A stretch of DNA of 64,000 nucleotides from Triticum aestivum (taxonomy: Eukaryota > Streptophyta > Magnoliopsida > Poales > Poaceae). The translations under genes and the position numbers were made by a program. Below the pieces are notes generated by a model. That model was not told where the DNA came from, searched no databases, and saw nothing but the letters and a program-made list of their open reading frames with translations. Of the stretch, positions 35,462 to 46,606 are shown one piece after another. Location of the stretch: contig NC_057812.1 of NCBI RefSeq assembly GCF_018294505.1, positions 61,822,013-61,886,012 on the forward strand. The letters run 5' to 3'. Every line of letters starts with the position of its first letter. The stretch's first letter is position 1.

Positions 35462-36377
35462 CTGTTCGGATGTAGCCCCGGCGGGGTCTTCACTGTTTTC
35501 GGCGTTGCCCGGAGTACTATTTTCTCCGGTGCTAGTGTTGTCGTCTTTTGAGCGGCAGGGCTTGGGGCAGCATTTCGGCCGCCATCGCTTGGAAGGTTTT
35601 GTTCGCATTCGGCTCTTATTTGTTGTCGCCAGATACTTTAGGTGTATCAACCATGTACACGTCGTATGAAGAGGTGGCCCTCCAACGTCCAGTAAATGGC
35701 GGGTCTTGGCCTTGCTCCTTGTCGACATCGCCGTCCATACCTTCGATGTCTTCGGAGCCGTAGTCGAGCACGTCGGTTAAGTCATCGACGGTGGTTATGA
35801 AGTGGGTGGCGGGTGGGAAGCGAAATTCCTCATCATCCGTCTCTAGCTCGAATCGGACATAGTTCGGTTGTGAGTCCTTTTCCAAGGACAATTTCTTTGA
35901 AGATTTTAGCACGTCACCCAAAGGTGAGTGCTAGAACACATTAGCAGCGCTGAACTCGAAGATCGATAACCGATCTAGCTCGGTGTCCGCGGGTGTACAC
36001 AGTCCGAAACTTATAGCCGGAGATGAGTCCGAAGTTTCATTAAAGCGAATATCACAGGGTGTCGAATCCAAGTGCGGCTCCAACGTCGCAGACTCTGAGG
36101 CCTCGGATGGCTCGATTTGCTTTGGCTCTAAGGTCATTGCATCCGCAGGAACCATCTCCTGGGTGTGATCCGATGACAGATTTAAGTCACGTTCATCGGG
36201 ATGAGGGGGAGCGATCGCGGCAGGCTCAAGTCCCTCGAAGATCAAGTCTCCACGGATATCCGCGGTGTAGTTCAAGCTTCCGAATCCAACCTGATGGCCA
36301 GGGGCGTAGCTGTCGATCTGCTCCAGATGGCCAAGCGAGTTGGCCCGCAGTACGAAGCTGCCGAATACGAGGATCTG
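35462..36377 (-). pseudogene. T gag, N-terminal part
   Basis: The minus-strand frame runs from 36377 (QILVFGSFVLRANSLGHLEQ) through DSYAPGHQVGFGSLNYTADI to a TAG at 35933-35931. It continues in frame with SQPNYVRFELETDDEEFRFP and TTVDDLTDVLDYGSEDIEG to 35616. After a frame change it reads RMRTKPSKRWRPKCCPKPC towards the A insertion. S interrupts it on the right and A on the left, and the protein continues at 12756. Confidence 0.75.
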
Positions 36378-39300
36378 TGTAGCGACCCGACCCAAATGGA
36401 TCGAGTCTCTTTGCTTAAGTGTCATCCTTGGATCGGTATGCTGACACACACAGTACTCGAGGATTTATAACAGAGGTAGATCACATGTATAAGTAATGTA
36501 AATACTATTACCTCAATCCAAATAGCGGAAGTGACAAGGTTGTGGATTCGCATCAACACCAACGGCAAAGATGAGTGTAGAAATCGTAACCCTAACGTAT
36601 CACTTACTCATCGTAAGATAATCCTGCAACATGAGACGTTGCAGCAACAAAGGGTCAGTACATTGAATGTACTGGCAAATTCACACTAGAGGATAATGAT
36701 GAATAAAGGCTATCACTACATGCATATTTGGCTGGTGGAAAGGCTCTGGGGTTATAATGTTTTTGCGAAAAGCCAATTTTTCCCTACTGCAAAGGAATAA
36801 ATTTTATTTAAATATCATGGTGGTTGTTAAATATTGAGAATGGTTGACAGCATTCTCAATCCCAATTAAGCCTCATCATTAAAACCCAACAATATTCATT
36901 TAAAGTAACGTGATGAGATTCACATGATAATCCAGGTACTAGATACTCAAGATGTCCATAACCGGGGACACGGCTAATCATGATTAGTTTATACACTCTG
37001 CAGAGGTTTGCGCACTTTTCCCCACAAGACTCGATCTCCTCCGTTTGATTTCTCGCACTACATGGTGTTTGAGAAACAGATGACCGAGATACAGTCCTTC
37101 AGAAGCGCTAGCACCTTACGATGGATAGACCGTCACACCTACTTTCCCCTACATCTGCTAGTCTACCCTGTAAGAGTTCGCACGACTTAATCAACTGGGC
37201 TAGAGCCCATAATAGCTCGTGGCTGCACACGGAAGTTTCTAGTATGAAAAATCTCATGATCCCTTTGAGCCTGGGTGGCGGTCCATAAAAAAACAGGCAA
37301 TCCTGGTCTACCCAGGTGCCTAGACAGGAAATCCTGGAATACCCAGGTGCCTCAATCCACCCAGATGTGTGTTTAAGTTACCACCTTAAGTAAACTATTA
37401 ATTAACAAGCTCACATCTATCATGAATACTCTCAAAAACGAAATCCACGTCTATGAGAATAGCATGGCACTATAAGCATAACGTAATAGTAACTCCCAAG
37501 GTTTGAATGCAGGGCAATAGGTTCCTACCTCATCAACTACTTCCCAATACCCACATGTTAATGACATCCTAATCATGCAATGTTTGAGGATTGGATCTAA
37601 TGCATAAAAACTGGGTGATAAAAGGGATATGATCAAAGTGTGAACTTGCCTGCAATGTTGATGAAGATGATTCGCACTCATAACTCTTGATAGTTTTACT
37701 CGTCACACTCTTGTCAATCTATCGTAAGCAAACAATAGTAACCACACATAAGCAATCACTCAAAAGATCAGAAAGAATGAAGAAGACGATTCGGAAAACA
37801 TCAAAACCAAGCAAATAACTCTTGCAACATAAAACAATTTATAACAGTACCAAAATTAAGTGAATTTGGCCATATCAGAAAGTTTAGGTCAAGAGCTTCG
37901 ATTTGCAAAAAGAATCAACTGAAACGGGGCTACGAAACTCAAGTTATGCTCAAAAGAAGTTTGAATTCAAATCTGTTCTAATTAAAATTTTAAACTTTTC
38001 AAAAACATGATTGGGTTGGATTACTAGATAGAGGGGATCATAACGAAGACGTGGGCGTTGGTTTCGTTGGATTTGGACAAACGAGCGAAAAGTTGTGACC
38101 ATTTGAAAAACAAGGGCCAATTTGTAAATAAAATATTCACAAACGAGTCCCTGGCAGAATTTAAAAGAAGAAGAAAAAAACTAACTAAAGAACGTTCGCT
38201 ATAGAGACTTAAACGATGAAACCGTTCGCTAAAACGGCTAAACTAATAAACGCTCGCTAAATAACCTAACTAAATAATAAACCGACTAAAAGAAAACCGA
38301 AGAAAACCTAAAGGAAAAATAAACCGGTCCGGGGCGGTTTTATACCGGTCCGGGCGGTTTTCGGCAAAAACAAACCGGTGGCGGATCTTCGGCGACTGCG
38401 GACTCCGGCGAGGCGGCGGTTTGGATCGGGCGGCGGCTCCGGGGTCGGTGGCGATGGGCGGAGACGGCGGCGATCGCTGCGCGGGGGCGGCGGAAGCAGC
38501 GGCGACACGAGACGCGGCGCACGGCAGCGATCTGCGGCAGCGGAGGGCGGCGCAAGGGCGGCGGCGACGAGCAGCGGCTGCTGATGACGCGGGGCGGCGG
38601 TGAACGGCAGGCGCCAGAGCGGCAAAGCGGCGGCGGCGGTTCTGGCGGGTCTCGCCGACGGCGGCGAGATGCGAGCGTCGGCGATGGCGATACGGTAGCA
38701 GGCGGCGAGTGCGGGAGGGCGAAGTGGCGGCGCGGCTGCGGTTTTTAAAGAGGGCCTGGGAGGCACTGCTTGGGGAAGGGGGCAGAGGAGGCCGGAGGCG
38801 GCACGGCGGCCATGGCGGTGCGGCGGTGGACTCGGGAGGAGTCCCGGTCGGGAACGGGAGGGGCGGCACGGAGCTAGGCCTTGGCCTGGCAGGAGCTGGG
38901 CCGACCCAGTTCGGCGGAGGGATTTTTCTATAAAGATTTCCAGACATCAAACAAAACTAAAACAAAATAAATAAATAATAATTTTATATAGGCATATAAT
39001 ATACCAAAATTTGCAGAAAAAGATTTCCTACAATATGAACATTTTTAATATGCCAAATAAAATCCTCAAAAAATCAGATAAATCAAAGAGTGCTACTGGT
39101 CTATTAAAATCCAACAAAAATCATTTTAAAAAATACCAAATGATTTCTATTTAATTTTTCTCCAATTTTCTAATGTAGGGAATCATGTTACCCTAATTTC
39201 CATATATTTTATTTTTGGAGAAAAATAATTTGAATAAAACTCAAGTAACTCCAAATTGAAAATAAATTCAAAAGAACTTTGAATTTAATTTTTTGAAACT

Positions 39301-39653
39301 CCCAACTCATATTTCATATAATTTGAAGAAGTCATTTTATCTTCTCTCATGAAAATCATTGAGCTGCATGAAGTTTATGAATTGAAATATTTCCAAATGA
39401 AATCCAATTATTTTCAAATAACCTTTCATTTAATTTAAATGGAAGAAGTCATATCATCTTCGCTCAAGGTTTTCGTGGTGAAAAGAATTTTGAATTCATG
39501 GAGATCAGAAAGCAAATATGAAAGTTTGGGAAAGTCCTTTTATTCCCTCTCATTTAACTTTCAAAAACTTTCGAATTCACTCAGTTTCAGACAATCAATC
39601 AAGTCTATCTATTTATTATAGCATTCCAAAATTTAGAATTTTGGGATGTTACA
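36378..39653 (-). mobile_element. S: solo LTR of a chromovirus-like element, minus strand
   Basis: The minus strand starts TGTAACATCCCAAAATTC (39653) and ends GGGTCGCTACA (36378), 3276 bp, with no internal region. Flanks ATCTG (36373-36377) and ACCTG (39654-39658) are a target duplication with one mismatch. Long parts match D's LTRs in reverse, for example the ACCCAGGTGCCTCAATCCAC segment near 37340 against 48330. It is therefore the same or a sister family, left by LTR-LTR recombination. Confidence 0.85.
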
Positions 39654-39762
39654 ACCTGTCCAGGGAGGAAGGTTCCTCCTCAGGCAGTGTCATTATTGAA
39701 GATTGAGGGGGCCATCGAACCTTTTGTCGACGACACAGTGGAACTCTCAATGAAAGCACCAA
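39654..39762 (-). pseudogene. T gag start and leader
   Basis: ATG at 39715 opens MAPSIFNNDTA, then a TGA (39682-39680), then GGTFLPGQ up to the S insertion. The short leader between the LTR end and ATG would hold the primer-binding site. I do not recognise the tRNA. Confidence 0.65.
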
Positions 39763-40242
39763 TGTCGGTGTCAAAATCGGCGGATCTCGGGTAGGGGGTC
39801 CCGAACTGTGCGTCTAGGATCGATGATAACAGGAGACGGGGGACACAATGTTTACCCAGGTTCGGGCCCTCTCTATGGAGGTAAAACCCTACGTCCTGCT
39901 TGATTGATATTGATGAATATGAGTGTTACAAGAGTTGATCTACCACGAGATCGTAATGGCTAAACCCTAGAAGTATAGCATATGTGGGTATGGTAATGAG
40001 TATATGTGGTGTCCTTTCTGGACTACTCCCTTCGGTTTATATAGACACCGAGGGGATCTAGGGTTTACATGCAGTCGGTTACATAAGAAGGAATCTTTGG
40101 TCGCCAAGCTTGCATTCCACACCAAGTAGAGTCCAATCCGAACACGGTGCAGTCTTCGGCCTTCATGTCTTCACAGCCCATCAGTCTGGCCCATAGATAA
40201 CAGGCCGGACGCCCGAGGACCCCTTAGTCCAGGACTCCCTCA
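39763..40242 (-). repeat. T 5' LTR
   Basis: 480 bp, plus strand TGTCGGTGTCAAAATC to GGACTCCCTCA. A TATA-like CTATATAAA lies on the minus strand at 40044-40036. It abuts U's antisense ORF at 40243. Confidence 0.88.
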
Positions 40243-40344
40243 GTGGATCTCTGCGGTCAGATATCTGGCTGCTCGAAGCTTTGCGATATCCTCCTCTGTA
40301 ACGGAGGAAGCCACCCATTGGCCTTGGGAGCTGGATCCGGACAT
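40243..40344 (-). pseudogene. U antisense ORF, first 34 codons
   Basis: Minus-strand ATG at 40344-40342 opens MSGSSSQGQWVASSVTEEDI and continues AKLRAARYLTAEIH until T's LTR cuts it at 40243. It overlaps in sequence with the start of the ORF at 5532 (KLRAAGYF), so it supplies the N-terminus of that protein family. It reads opposite to U's LTR and so is antisense to the retrotransposon genome. Confidence 0.75.
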
Positions 40345-40873
40345 GATGAGAAGGCTGAGAGCAATGGAGTTAAACCTTGGGTGCTGGAACTCGGGGTTGG
40401 GAAGGCTGAGGAGAAGTAGGGCATAAAAAAGAGGACTCTTGGTTCCTTTATAAAGGCCTCCGGCATAGAACGCCTCCTCCTAAGCCTAAGAACCTGCCTA
40501 TTCCTAAGGAATCTTTCTCGCAGGACGATTGGGTTACCCACGCTCGTATTGATGAGAATCCCATAATAAGGGGACACGATCTCTGCTTTGACAAGACATG
40601 CCAATGACAACCGCGTCTTGAAACGTGGGGCGAAAAATGGTTCAAAATTATGATCGGACAGCCGTGACGTCACATTACTAGAGTTGTTAGCAGAGTGGAC
40701 TCATGTGTTATTATATTCTCTTTGCGGTTGTGTGTGGTGTGTGTTACAGGTCCGGACACGATCAATTTGTCTAGATACTATTAGGGAGTTCGGAAGGAGG
40801 AACCCGCCTTGCAATGCCGAAGACAGCACTACGCGCTGGATACCTTGTCATTGAAGCTAGGTTCAGGGGCTAC
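40345..40873 (-). promoter_or_regulatory. candidate promoter region of the antisense ORF in U
   Basis: On the minus strand a TTTATAAA (40454-40447) lies about 100 bp before the ATG. A TGACGTCA bZIP-type palindrome is at 40665-40672, about 210 bp further upstream. It occupies the space between the ORF and the 3' LTR. Function is inferred from motifs only. Confidence 0.45.
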
Positions 40874-41352
40874 TGAGGGAGTCCTGGACTAAGGGGTCCT
40901 TGGGCGTCCGGCCTGTTATCTATGGGCCGGACAGATGGGCTGTGAGGATATGAAGACCGGAGACTATACCCGTGTCCGGATGGGACTCTCCTTGGCGTGG
41001 AAGGCAAGCTTGGTGAACAACTATGGAGATTCCCTCTTGTGTAACCGACTCTATGTAACCCTAGACCCCCCGGTGTCTATATAAACCGGAGGGTGTAGTC
41101 CGGAGAGGAGATAGTCAATACCTTAGTCATACAGGCTAGACTTCTAGGGTTTAGCCATTACGATCTCATGGTAGATCAACTCTTGTAATACTCATACCCA
41201 TCAATATCAATCAAGCAGGATGTAGGGTGTTACCTCCATCAAGAGGGCCCGAACCTGGGTAAAACTTTGTGTGCCATGTCTCCTATTACCATCAACCTTA
41301 GACGCATAGTTAGGGACCCCCTACCCGAGATCCTCCGGTTTTGACACCGAGA
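40874..41352 (+). repeat. U 3' LTR
   Basis: 479 bp from TGAGGGAGTCCTGGAC to TTTTGACACCGAGA. TATA-like CTATATAAA at 41077-41085. It is the reverse complement, with divergence, of the LTR at 39763-40242. Confidence 0.85.
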
Positions 41353-42691
41353 GGCACACCGAAAGATCTACTAGTAAAAAGGTTCATGGTATAGAAGGAA
41401 TTAATGTTTTAAGTGGAAAGATGGATGAACTCATGAAATTGTTTGCTAATAAGAGTGTTTCTTCTGATCCTAATGGTATGCCTCTGTCTACTTTTATTGG
41501 GAATACTAATGAATCTATGGATGTGAATTTTGTTGGTAGGAACAATTTCGGTAACAACGCGTATAGAGGAAACTTTAATCCTAGGCCGTTCCCTAGTAAT
41601 TACTCTAATAATTATGGTAATTCCTACAACAACTCTTATGAAATTTTAATAAGATGCCCTCTGATTTTGAGACTAGTGTTAAAGAATTTATGATTTCACA
41701 AAAGAATTTTAATGCTTTGCTTGAAGTAAAATTGCCTAAGATTGATGAGTTGGCTAGGAACGTGGATAGAATTTCTCTTGATGTTGATTCTTTGAAACTT
41801 AGATCTATTCCACATAAGCATGATATCAATGAGTCTCTCAAAGCCATGCGAATTTCCATTGATGAGTGCAAAGAAAGAACCTCTAGGATGCGTGCTAAAA
41901 AAGATTGCTTTATAAAAGCGTGTTCTTCTAGTTTCCATGATAGTAAGGATGAAGATCTAAAAGTGATTGATGTGTCCCCTATTAAATCTTTGTTTTGCAA
42001 TATGAATCTTGATAATGATGGGACTGGAGATGTGTCAACTTTAGTTGAAAGGCGTCCCAATGATTCGGAGTTTTTAGATCTTGATGCAAAATTTGGTAAA
42101 AGTGGGATTAAAGAGGTCAAAACTTTACATATCAATGAACCCACTATTTTGGATTTCAAGGAATTTAACTATGATAATTGCTCTTTGATAGATTGTATTT
42201 CCTTGTTGCAATCCGTGTTAAATTTTCCTCATGCTTATAGTCAAAATAAAACTTTTACCAAACTTATCGTTGATGCTTTGATGGAATCTTATGAAGAAAA
42301 GCATGAACTAGAAGTTTCTATTCCTAGAAAACTTTATGACGAGTGGGAACCTACTATTAAAATTAAGATTAAAAATCATGAATGCTTTGCTTTATGTGAT
42401 TTGGGTGCTAGTGTTTCCACGATTCCAAAAACTTTGTGTGATGTCTTAGGTTTCCCTGAATTTGATGATTGTTCTTTAAATTTGCATGTTGCGGATTCCA
42501 CTATTAAAAAACCTATGGGAAGTATTAATGATGTTCTTATTGTTTCAAATAGGAATTATGTACCCGTAGATTTCATTGTTCTTGATATAGATTGCAATCC
42601 TACATGTCCTATTATTCTTGGTAGACCTTTCCTTAGAACGATTGGTGCAATTATTGATATGAAAGAAGGGAATATTAGATTCCAATTTTAG
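41353..42691 (+). pseudogene. V gag C-terminus and retropepsin-like protease
   Basis: The first frame up to 41640 has an asparagine-rich tail (FVGRNNFGNNAYRGNFNPR). After a frameshift at about 41640 the frame 41654-42691 is open for 345 codons. It contains a coiled-coil-like part (RNVDRISLDVDSLKLRSI), the aspartic protease loop DLGAS at 42398-42412, and IILGRPFLRTIGAIIDMKEG near 42615-42675, ending in FQF-stop. The protease part looks intact. As in A, the ORF ends straight after the protease, with no polymerase. Confidence 0.78.
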
Positions 42692-43469
42692 TCAAGGAAA
42701 GGCATGGAACACTTGCCTAGAAAGAAAATTAAATTACCTTATGAATCTATTACGAGAGCCACCTATGGATTGCATACCGAAGATGACAATACCTAGATCT
42801 ATTCTTGTTTTTATGCCTAGCTAGGGGCGTTAAACGATAGCGCTTGTTGGGAGGAAACCCAATTTTATTTGTGTCTCTTGTTTTTTGTTTCTTTTTAGTA
42901 ATAAATAATTCGTATAGCTTCTGTTTATATGTGGTTTATTGTTTTAAATAGTGTTTGTGCCAAGTAGAACCCTTGGGGGACTTGGGGGGAGTCTTTGTGA
43001 TCTTGCTGTAAAAAAACAGAAACTTTAGCGCTCACGAGATTTGCTGCCATTTTTTACTAGAGAGTGAAATTAGGTAGATTATTTTTTCAGATGATTAAAT
43101 AGAAAAATTCCTCACGTCCACCAATTTATTTCAGAATTTTTGGTGTTACAGAAGTATTCGAAACCTACAGATTACTACAAACTGTTCTGTTTTTGACAGA
43201 TTCTGTTTTTTCGTGTGTTGTTTGCTTATTTTAACAAATCTATGGCTAGTATCGGGGGGTATGAACCATAGAGAAGTTGGAATACAGTAGGTTTAACACC
43301 AATATAAAATATAAATAAATAATGAGTTCACTACAGTACCTTGAAGTGGTGGTTTGTTTTCTTATACTAACGGAGCTCATGAGATTTTCTGTTGAAGTTT
43401 TGTGTTGTGAAGTTTTCATGTTTTGGGTAAAGATTTGATGTATTTTCGAATAAGGAGTGGAAAGATCCT

Positions 43470-43555
43470 AAGCTTGGGGATTCCAAAGGCACCCCAAGGA
43501 AAAATTCGAGGACAACCAAAAGTCTAAGCTTGGGGATGCCCCGGAAGGCATCCCC
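43470..43555 (+). other. two stem-loops with polypurine-like AAGCTTGGGG in V
   Basis: First: CTTGGGG (43473-43479) pairs with CCCCAAG (43492-43498). Second: GGGGATGCC (43532-43540) pairs with GGCATCCCC (43547-43555) across CCGGAA. Order and spacing match B at 23082-23163. Confidence 0.65.
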
Positions 43556-43741
43556 TCTTTCGTCTTCGTCTATCGGTAACTTTACTTGAGGCTATATTTT
43601 TATTCACCACATGATATGTGTTTTGCTTGGAGCATCTTGTATTATTTGATTCTTTGCTTTTTAGTTCACCACAATCATTCTTGCTGTACACACCTTTTGG
43701 GAGAGACACACATGAATCGTAATTTATTAGAATACTCTATG

Positions 43742-43866
43742 TGCTTCACTTATATCTTTTGAGCTAGATAATTTTGCTCTAGTGCTTCACTTATATCTTT
43801 TTAGAGCACGGTGGTGGTTTTATTTTATAGAAATTATTGATCTCTCATGCTTCACTTATATTATGT
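43742..43866 (+). repeat. spaced repeat of GCTTCACTTATATC in V
   Basis: Copies at 43743, 43784 and 43849 with 40-65 bp spacing, each after a GTG or ATG. Reverse complement of B's motif. Confidence 0.7.
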
Positions 43867-45637
43867 TGAGAGTCTTATAGAACAGCATGGTAATTTTCTT
43901 TGGCTATAAAATTAGTCCTAATATGATAGGCATCCAAGGTGGGTATAATAAAAACTATCATAAAAAGTGCATTGAATACTATGAGAAGTTTGATACTTGA
44001 TGATTGTTTTGAGATATAAAGTTGGTGATATTAGAGTCATGCTAGTTGAGTAGTTGTGAATTTGAGAAATACTTGTGTTAAAGTTTGTGATTCCCGTAGC
44101 ATGCACGTATGGTGAACCGTTATGTGATGAAGTCGGAGCATGATTTATTTGTTGATTGTCTTCCTTATGAGTGGTGGTTGGGGACGAGCGATGGTCTTTT
44201 CCTACCAATCTACCCCCCTAGGAGCATGCGCGCAGTACTTTGTTTCGATAACTAATATATTTTTGCAATAAGTATGTGAGTTCTTTATGACTAATGTTGA
44301 GTCCATGGATTATATGCACTCTCACCCTTCCACCATTGCTAGCCTCTCTAGTACCGCACAACTTTCACCGGTACCATAAACTCACCTTATACCTTCCTCA
44401 AAACAGCCACCAAACCTACCTATTATGGCATTTCCATAGCCAGTCCGAGATATATTGCCATGCAACTTACCACCGTTCCGTTTATTATGACACGCTTCAT
44501 CATTGTCATATTGCTTTGCGTGATCATGTAGTTGACATCGTATTTGTGGCAAAGCCACCATTCATAATTCTTTCATACATGTCACTCTTGATTCATTGCA
44601 CATCCCGGTACACCACCGGAGGCATTCACATAGAGTCATATTTTGTTCTAGTATCGAGTTGTAATTTTTGAGTTGTAAGTAAATAAAAGTGTGATGATCA
44701 TCATTATTAGAGCATTGTCCCAAGTGAGGAAAGGATGATGGAGACTATGATTCCCCCACAAGTCGGGATGAGACTCCAGACGAAAAAGAAAAAAAGAAAA
44801 AAAAAAGAGGCCATAAAAAAAGAGAAGGCCCAAAAAATGAGAGAAAAAGAGAGAAGGGACAATGCTACTATCCTTTTACCACACTTGTGCTTCAAAGTAG
44901 CACCATGATCTTCATGATAGAGAGTCTCCTATGTTGTCACTTTCATATACTAGTGATAATTTTACATTATAGAACTTGGCTTGTATATTCCAATGATGGG
45001 CTTCCTCAAAATGCCCTAGGTCTTCGTGAGCAAGCAAGTTGGATGCACACCCACTTAGTTTCTTTTTTAGCTTTCATACACTTATAGCTCTAGTGCATCC
45101 GTTGCATGGCAATCCCTACTCACTCACATTGATATCTATTGATGGGCATCTCCATAGCCCATTGATACACCTAGTTGATGTGAGACTATCTTCTCCTTTT
45201 GTCTTCTCCACAACCACTATTCTATTCCACCTATAGTACTATGTCCATGGCTCACGCTCATATATTGCGTGAAGATTGAAAAAGTTTGAGAACACCAAAA
45301 GTATGAAACAACTGCAAGGCTTGTCATCGGGGTTGTGCATGATTTAAATACTTTATGTGGTGAAGATACAGCATAGCCAGACTATATGATTTTGTAGGGA
45401 TAACTTCCTTTGGCCACGTTATTTTGAGAAGACATGATTGCTTTTGTTAGTCTGCTTGAAGTATTATTATTTTTATGTCAATATTAAACTTTTGTCTTGA
45501 ATCTCTCGTATCTGAACATTCATGCCACAATAAATAAAATTACATTGAGAATTATGCTAGGTAGCATTCCTCATCAAAAATTCTGTTTTTATAATTTACC
45601 TACTCGAGGACGAGCAGGAATTAAGCTTGGGGATGCT

Positions 45638-46606
45638 TGATACGTCTCCAACGTATCTATAATTTTTGATTGTTCCATGCTATTATATTATTTGTTTTGG
45701 ATGTTTAATGGGCTTTAATTAACCTTTTTATAATATTTTTGGGACTAACCTACTAACCAAAGGCCCAGTGCAAATTGCTATTTTTTTGCCTATTTCAGCG
45801 TTTCACGGAAAAGGAATATCGAACGGAATCCAAACGGAATGAAACCTTCGAGAGAGTTATTTTTTGAACAAACGTGATCCAGGAGACTTGGAGTGGACCT
45901 CAAGAAAGAAGTGAGGAGGCCACGATGTAGGGAGGCACGCCCAGGGGGGTAGGCGCGCCCCCACCCTCATGGGCCCCTCGCAGCTCCATCGACGTACTTC
46001 TTCCTCCTATATATACCCATATACCCTGAAAACATCCAGGAGCACCACAAAACCCTATTTCCACCATCGCAACCTTCTTTAGTCGTGAGATCCCATCTTG
46101 GGGACTTTTCTGGCGCTCTTCCGGAGGGGGAATCGATCATGGAGGGCTTCTACATCAACAACCTAGCCTCTCCGATGATGTGTGAGTAGTTTACCACAGA
46201 CCTTCAGGTCCATAGTTATTAGCTAGATGGCTTCTTCTCTCTCTTTGGGTCTCAATACAAAGTTCTCCTTGATTCTGTTGGAGATCTATTTGATGTAATT
46301 CTTTCTACGGTGTGTTTGTCGAGATCCGATGAATTGTGGGTTTATGATCAAGATTATCTATGAACAATATTTGATTCTTCTCTGAAATCTTTTCTGCATG
46401 ATTTAAATATCTTTGCAAGTCTCTTAGAATTATCAGTTTGGTTTGGCCTACTAGATTGATCGTTCTTGCAATTGGAGAAGTGCTTAGCTTTGGGTTCAAT
46501 CTTGCAGTGTCCATTCCCAGTGACAGCAGGGGCAGCAAGGCACGTATTGTATTATTGCCACCAAGGATAAAAAGATGGAGTTTATATCATATTTCTTGAG
46601 TTTATC
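45638..46606 (+). repeat. V 3' LTR, first piece
   Basis: Starts TGATACGTCTCCAACG. TATA-like CTATATATAC at 46018-46027, GC-rich module at 45920-45972. It ends at the target site TTATC, where D inserted. Confidence 0.9.

Larger units (their letters stand above)
5531..40242 (-). mobile_element. T: Tat-like Gypsy LTR retrotransposon, minus strand, interrupted by CACTA-1, A and S
   Basis: T is in pieces: 5531-12756, 35462-36377, and 39654-40242 with the 5' LTR at 39763-40242. Its gag and protease read on the minus strand and an extra ORF on the plus strand. Gag coding resumes across the A insertion (gag sequence ends at 35462 and continues at 12751) and across the S insertion, which proves that the pieces belong together. 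No reverse transcriptase, RNase H or integrase is found between the protease and the antisense ORF, so this copy is non-autonomous. The 3' LTR lies beyond the window. An antisense ORF of this kind is known in Tat-lineage Ty3/Gypsy elements such as Grande. The wheat family could be Fatima-like, but that name is unverified. Confidence 0.8.
40243..41352 (+). mobile_element. U: 3' end of a Tat-like element of T's family, plus strand
   Basis: Holds the first codons of the antisense ORF, its upstream region and a 3' LTR (40874-41352) in the opposite orientation to T's LTR. T is inserted in U's antisense ORF, so U's remaining internal part would lie left of T's 3' LTR, outside the window. The LTR end reads CACCGAGA, where CACCGACA would be expected. 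Confidence 0.75.
42692..45637 (+). other. V 3' noncoding region
   Basis: About 2.9 kb without coding signal. Much of 43450-45637 is homologous to B's 3' region in reverse (21081-23250). It holds two stem-loops, the spaced CTTCACTTATATC repeat, and a purine-rich strip at 44780-44850. Confidence 0.6.

Noticed and set aside
38270..38950. Long GC-rich minus-strand frame rich in Pro/Arg/Ala
   Set aside because: Lies in the GC-rich part of the S LTR. Low complexity, open in several frames, and the D LTRs have an equivalent GC-rich part without the same protein.
39763..41352. Inverted LTRs read as a single palindromic element
   Set aside because: The sequence between them is the first part of an antisense ORF cut exactly at T's LTR border, and T's gag follows on the left. 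Two nested elements explain it better.
43742..43866. Spaced direct repeats as a CRISPR array
   Set aside because: Eukaryotic retrotransposon context, diverged repeats, unequal spacing and no cas genes.
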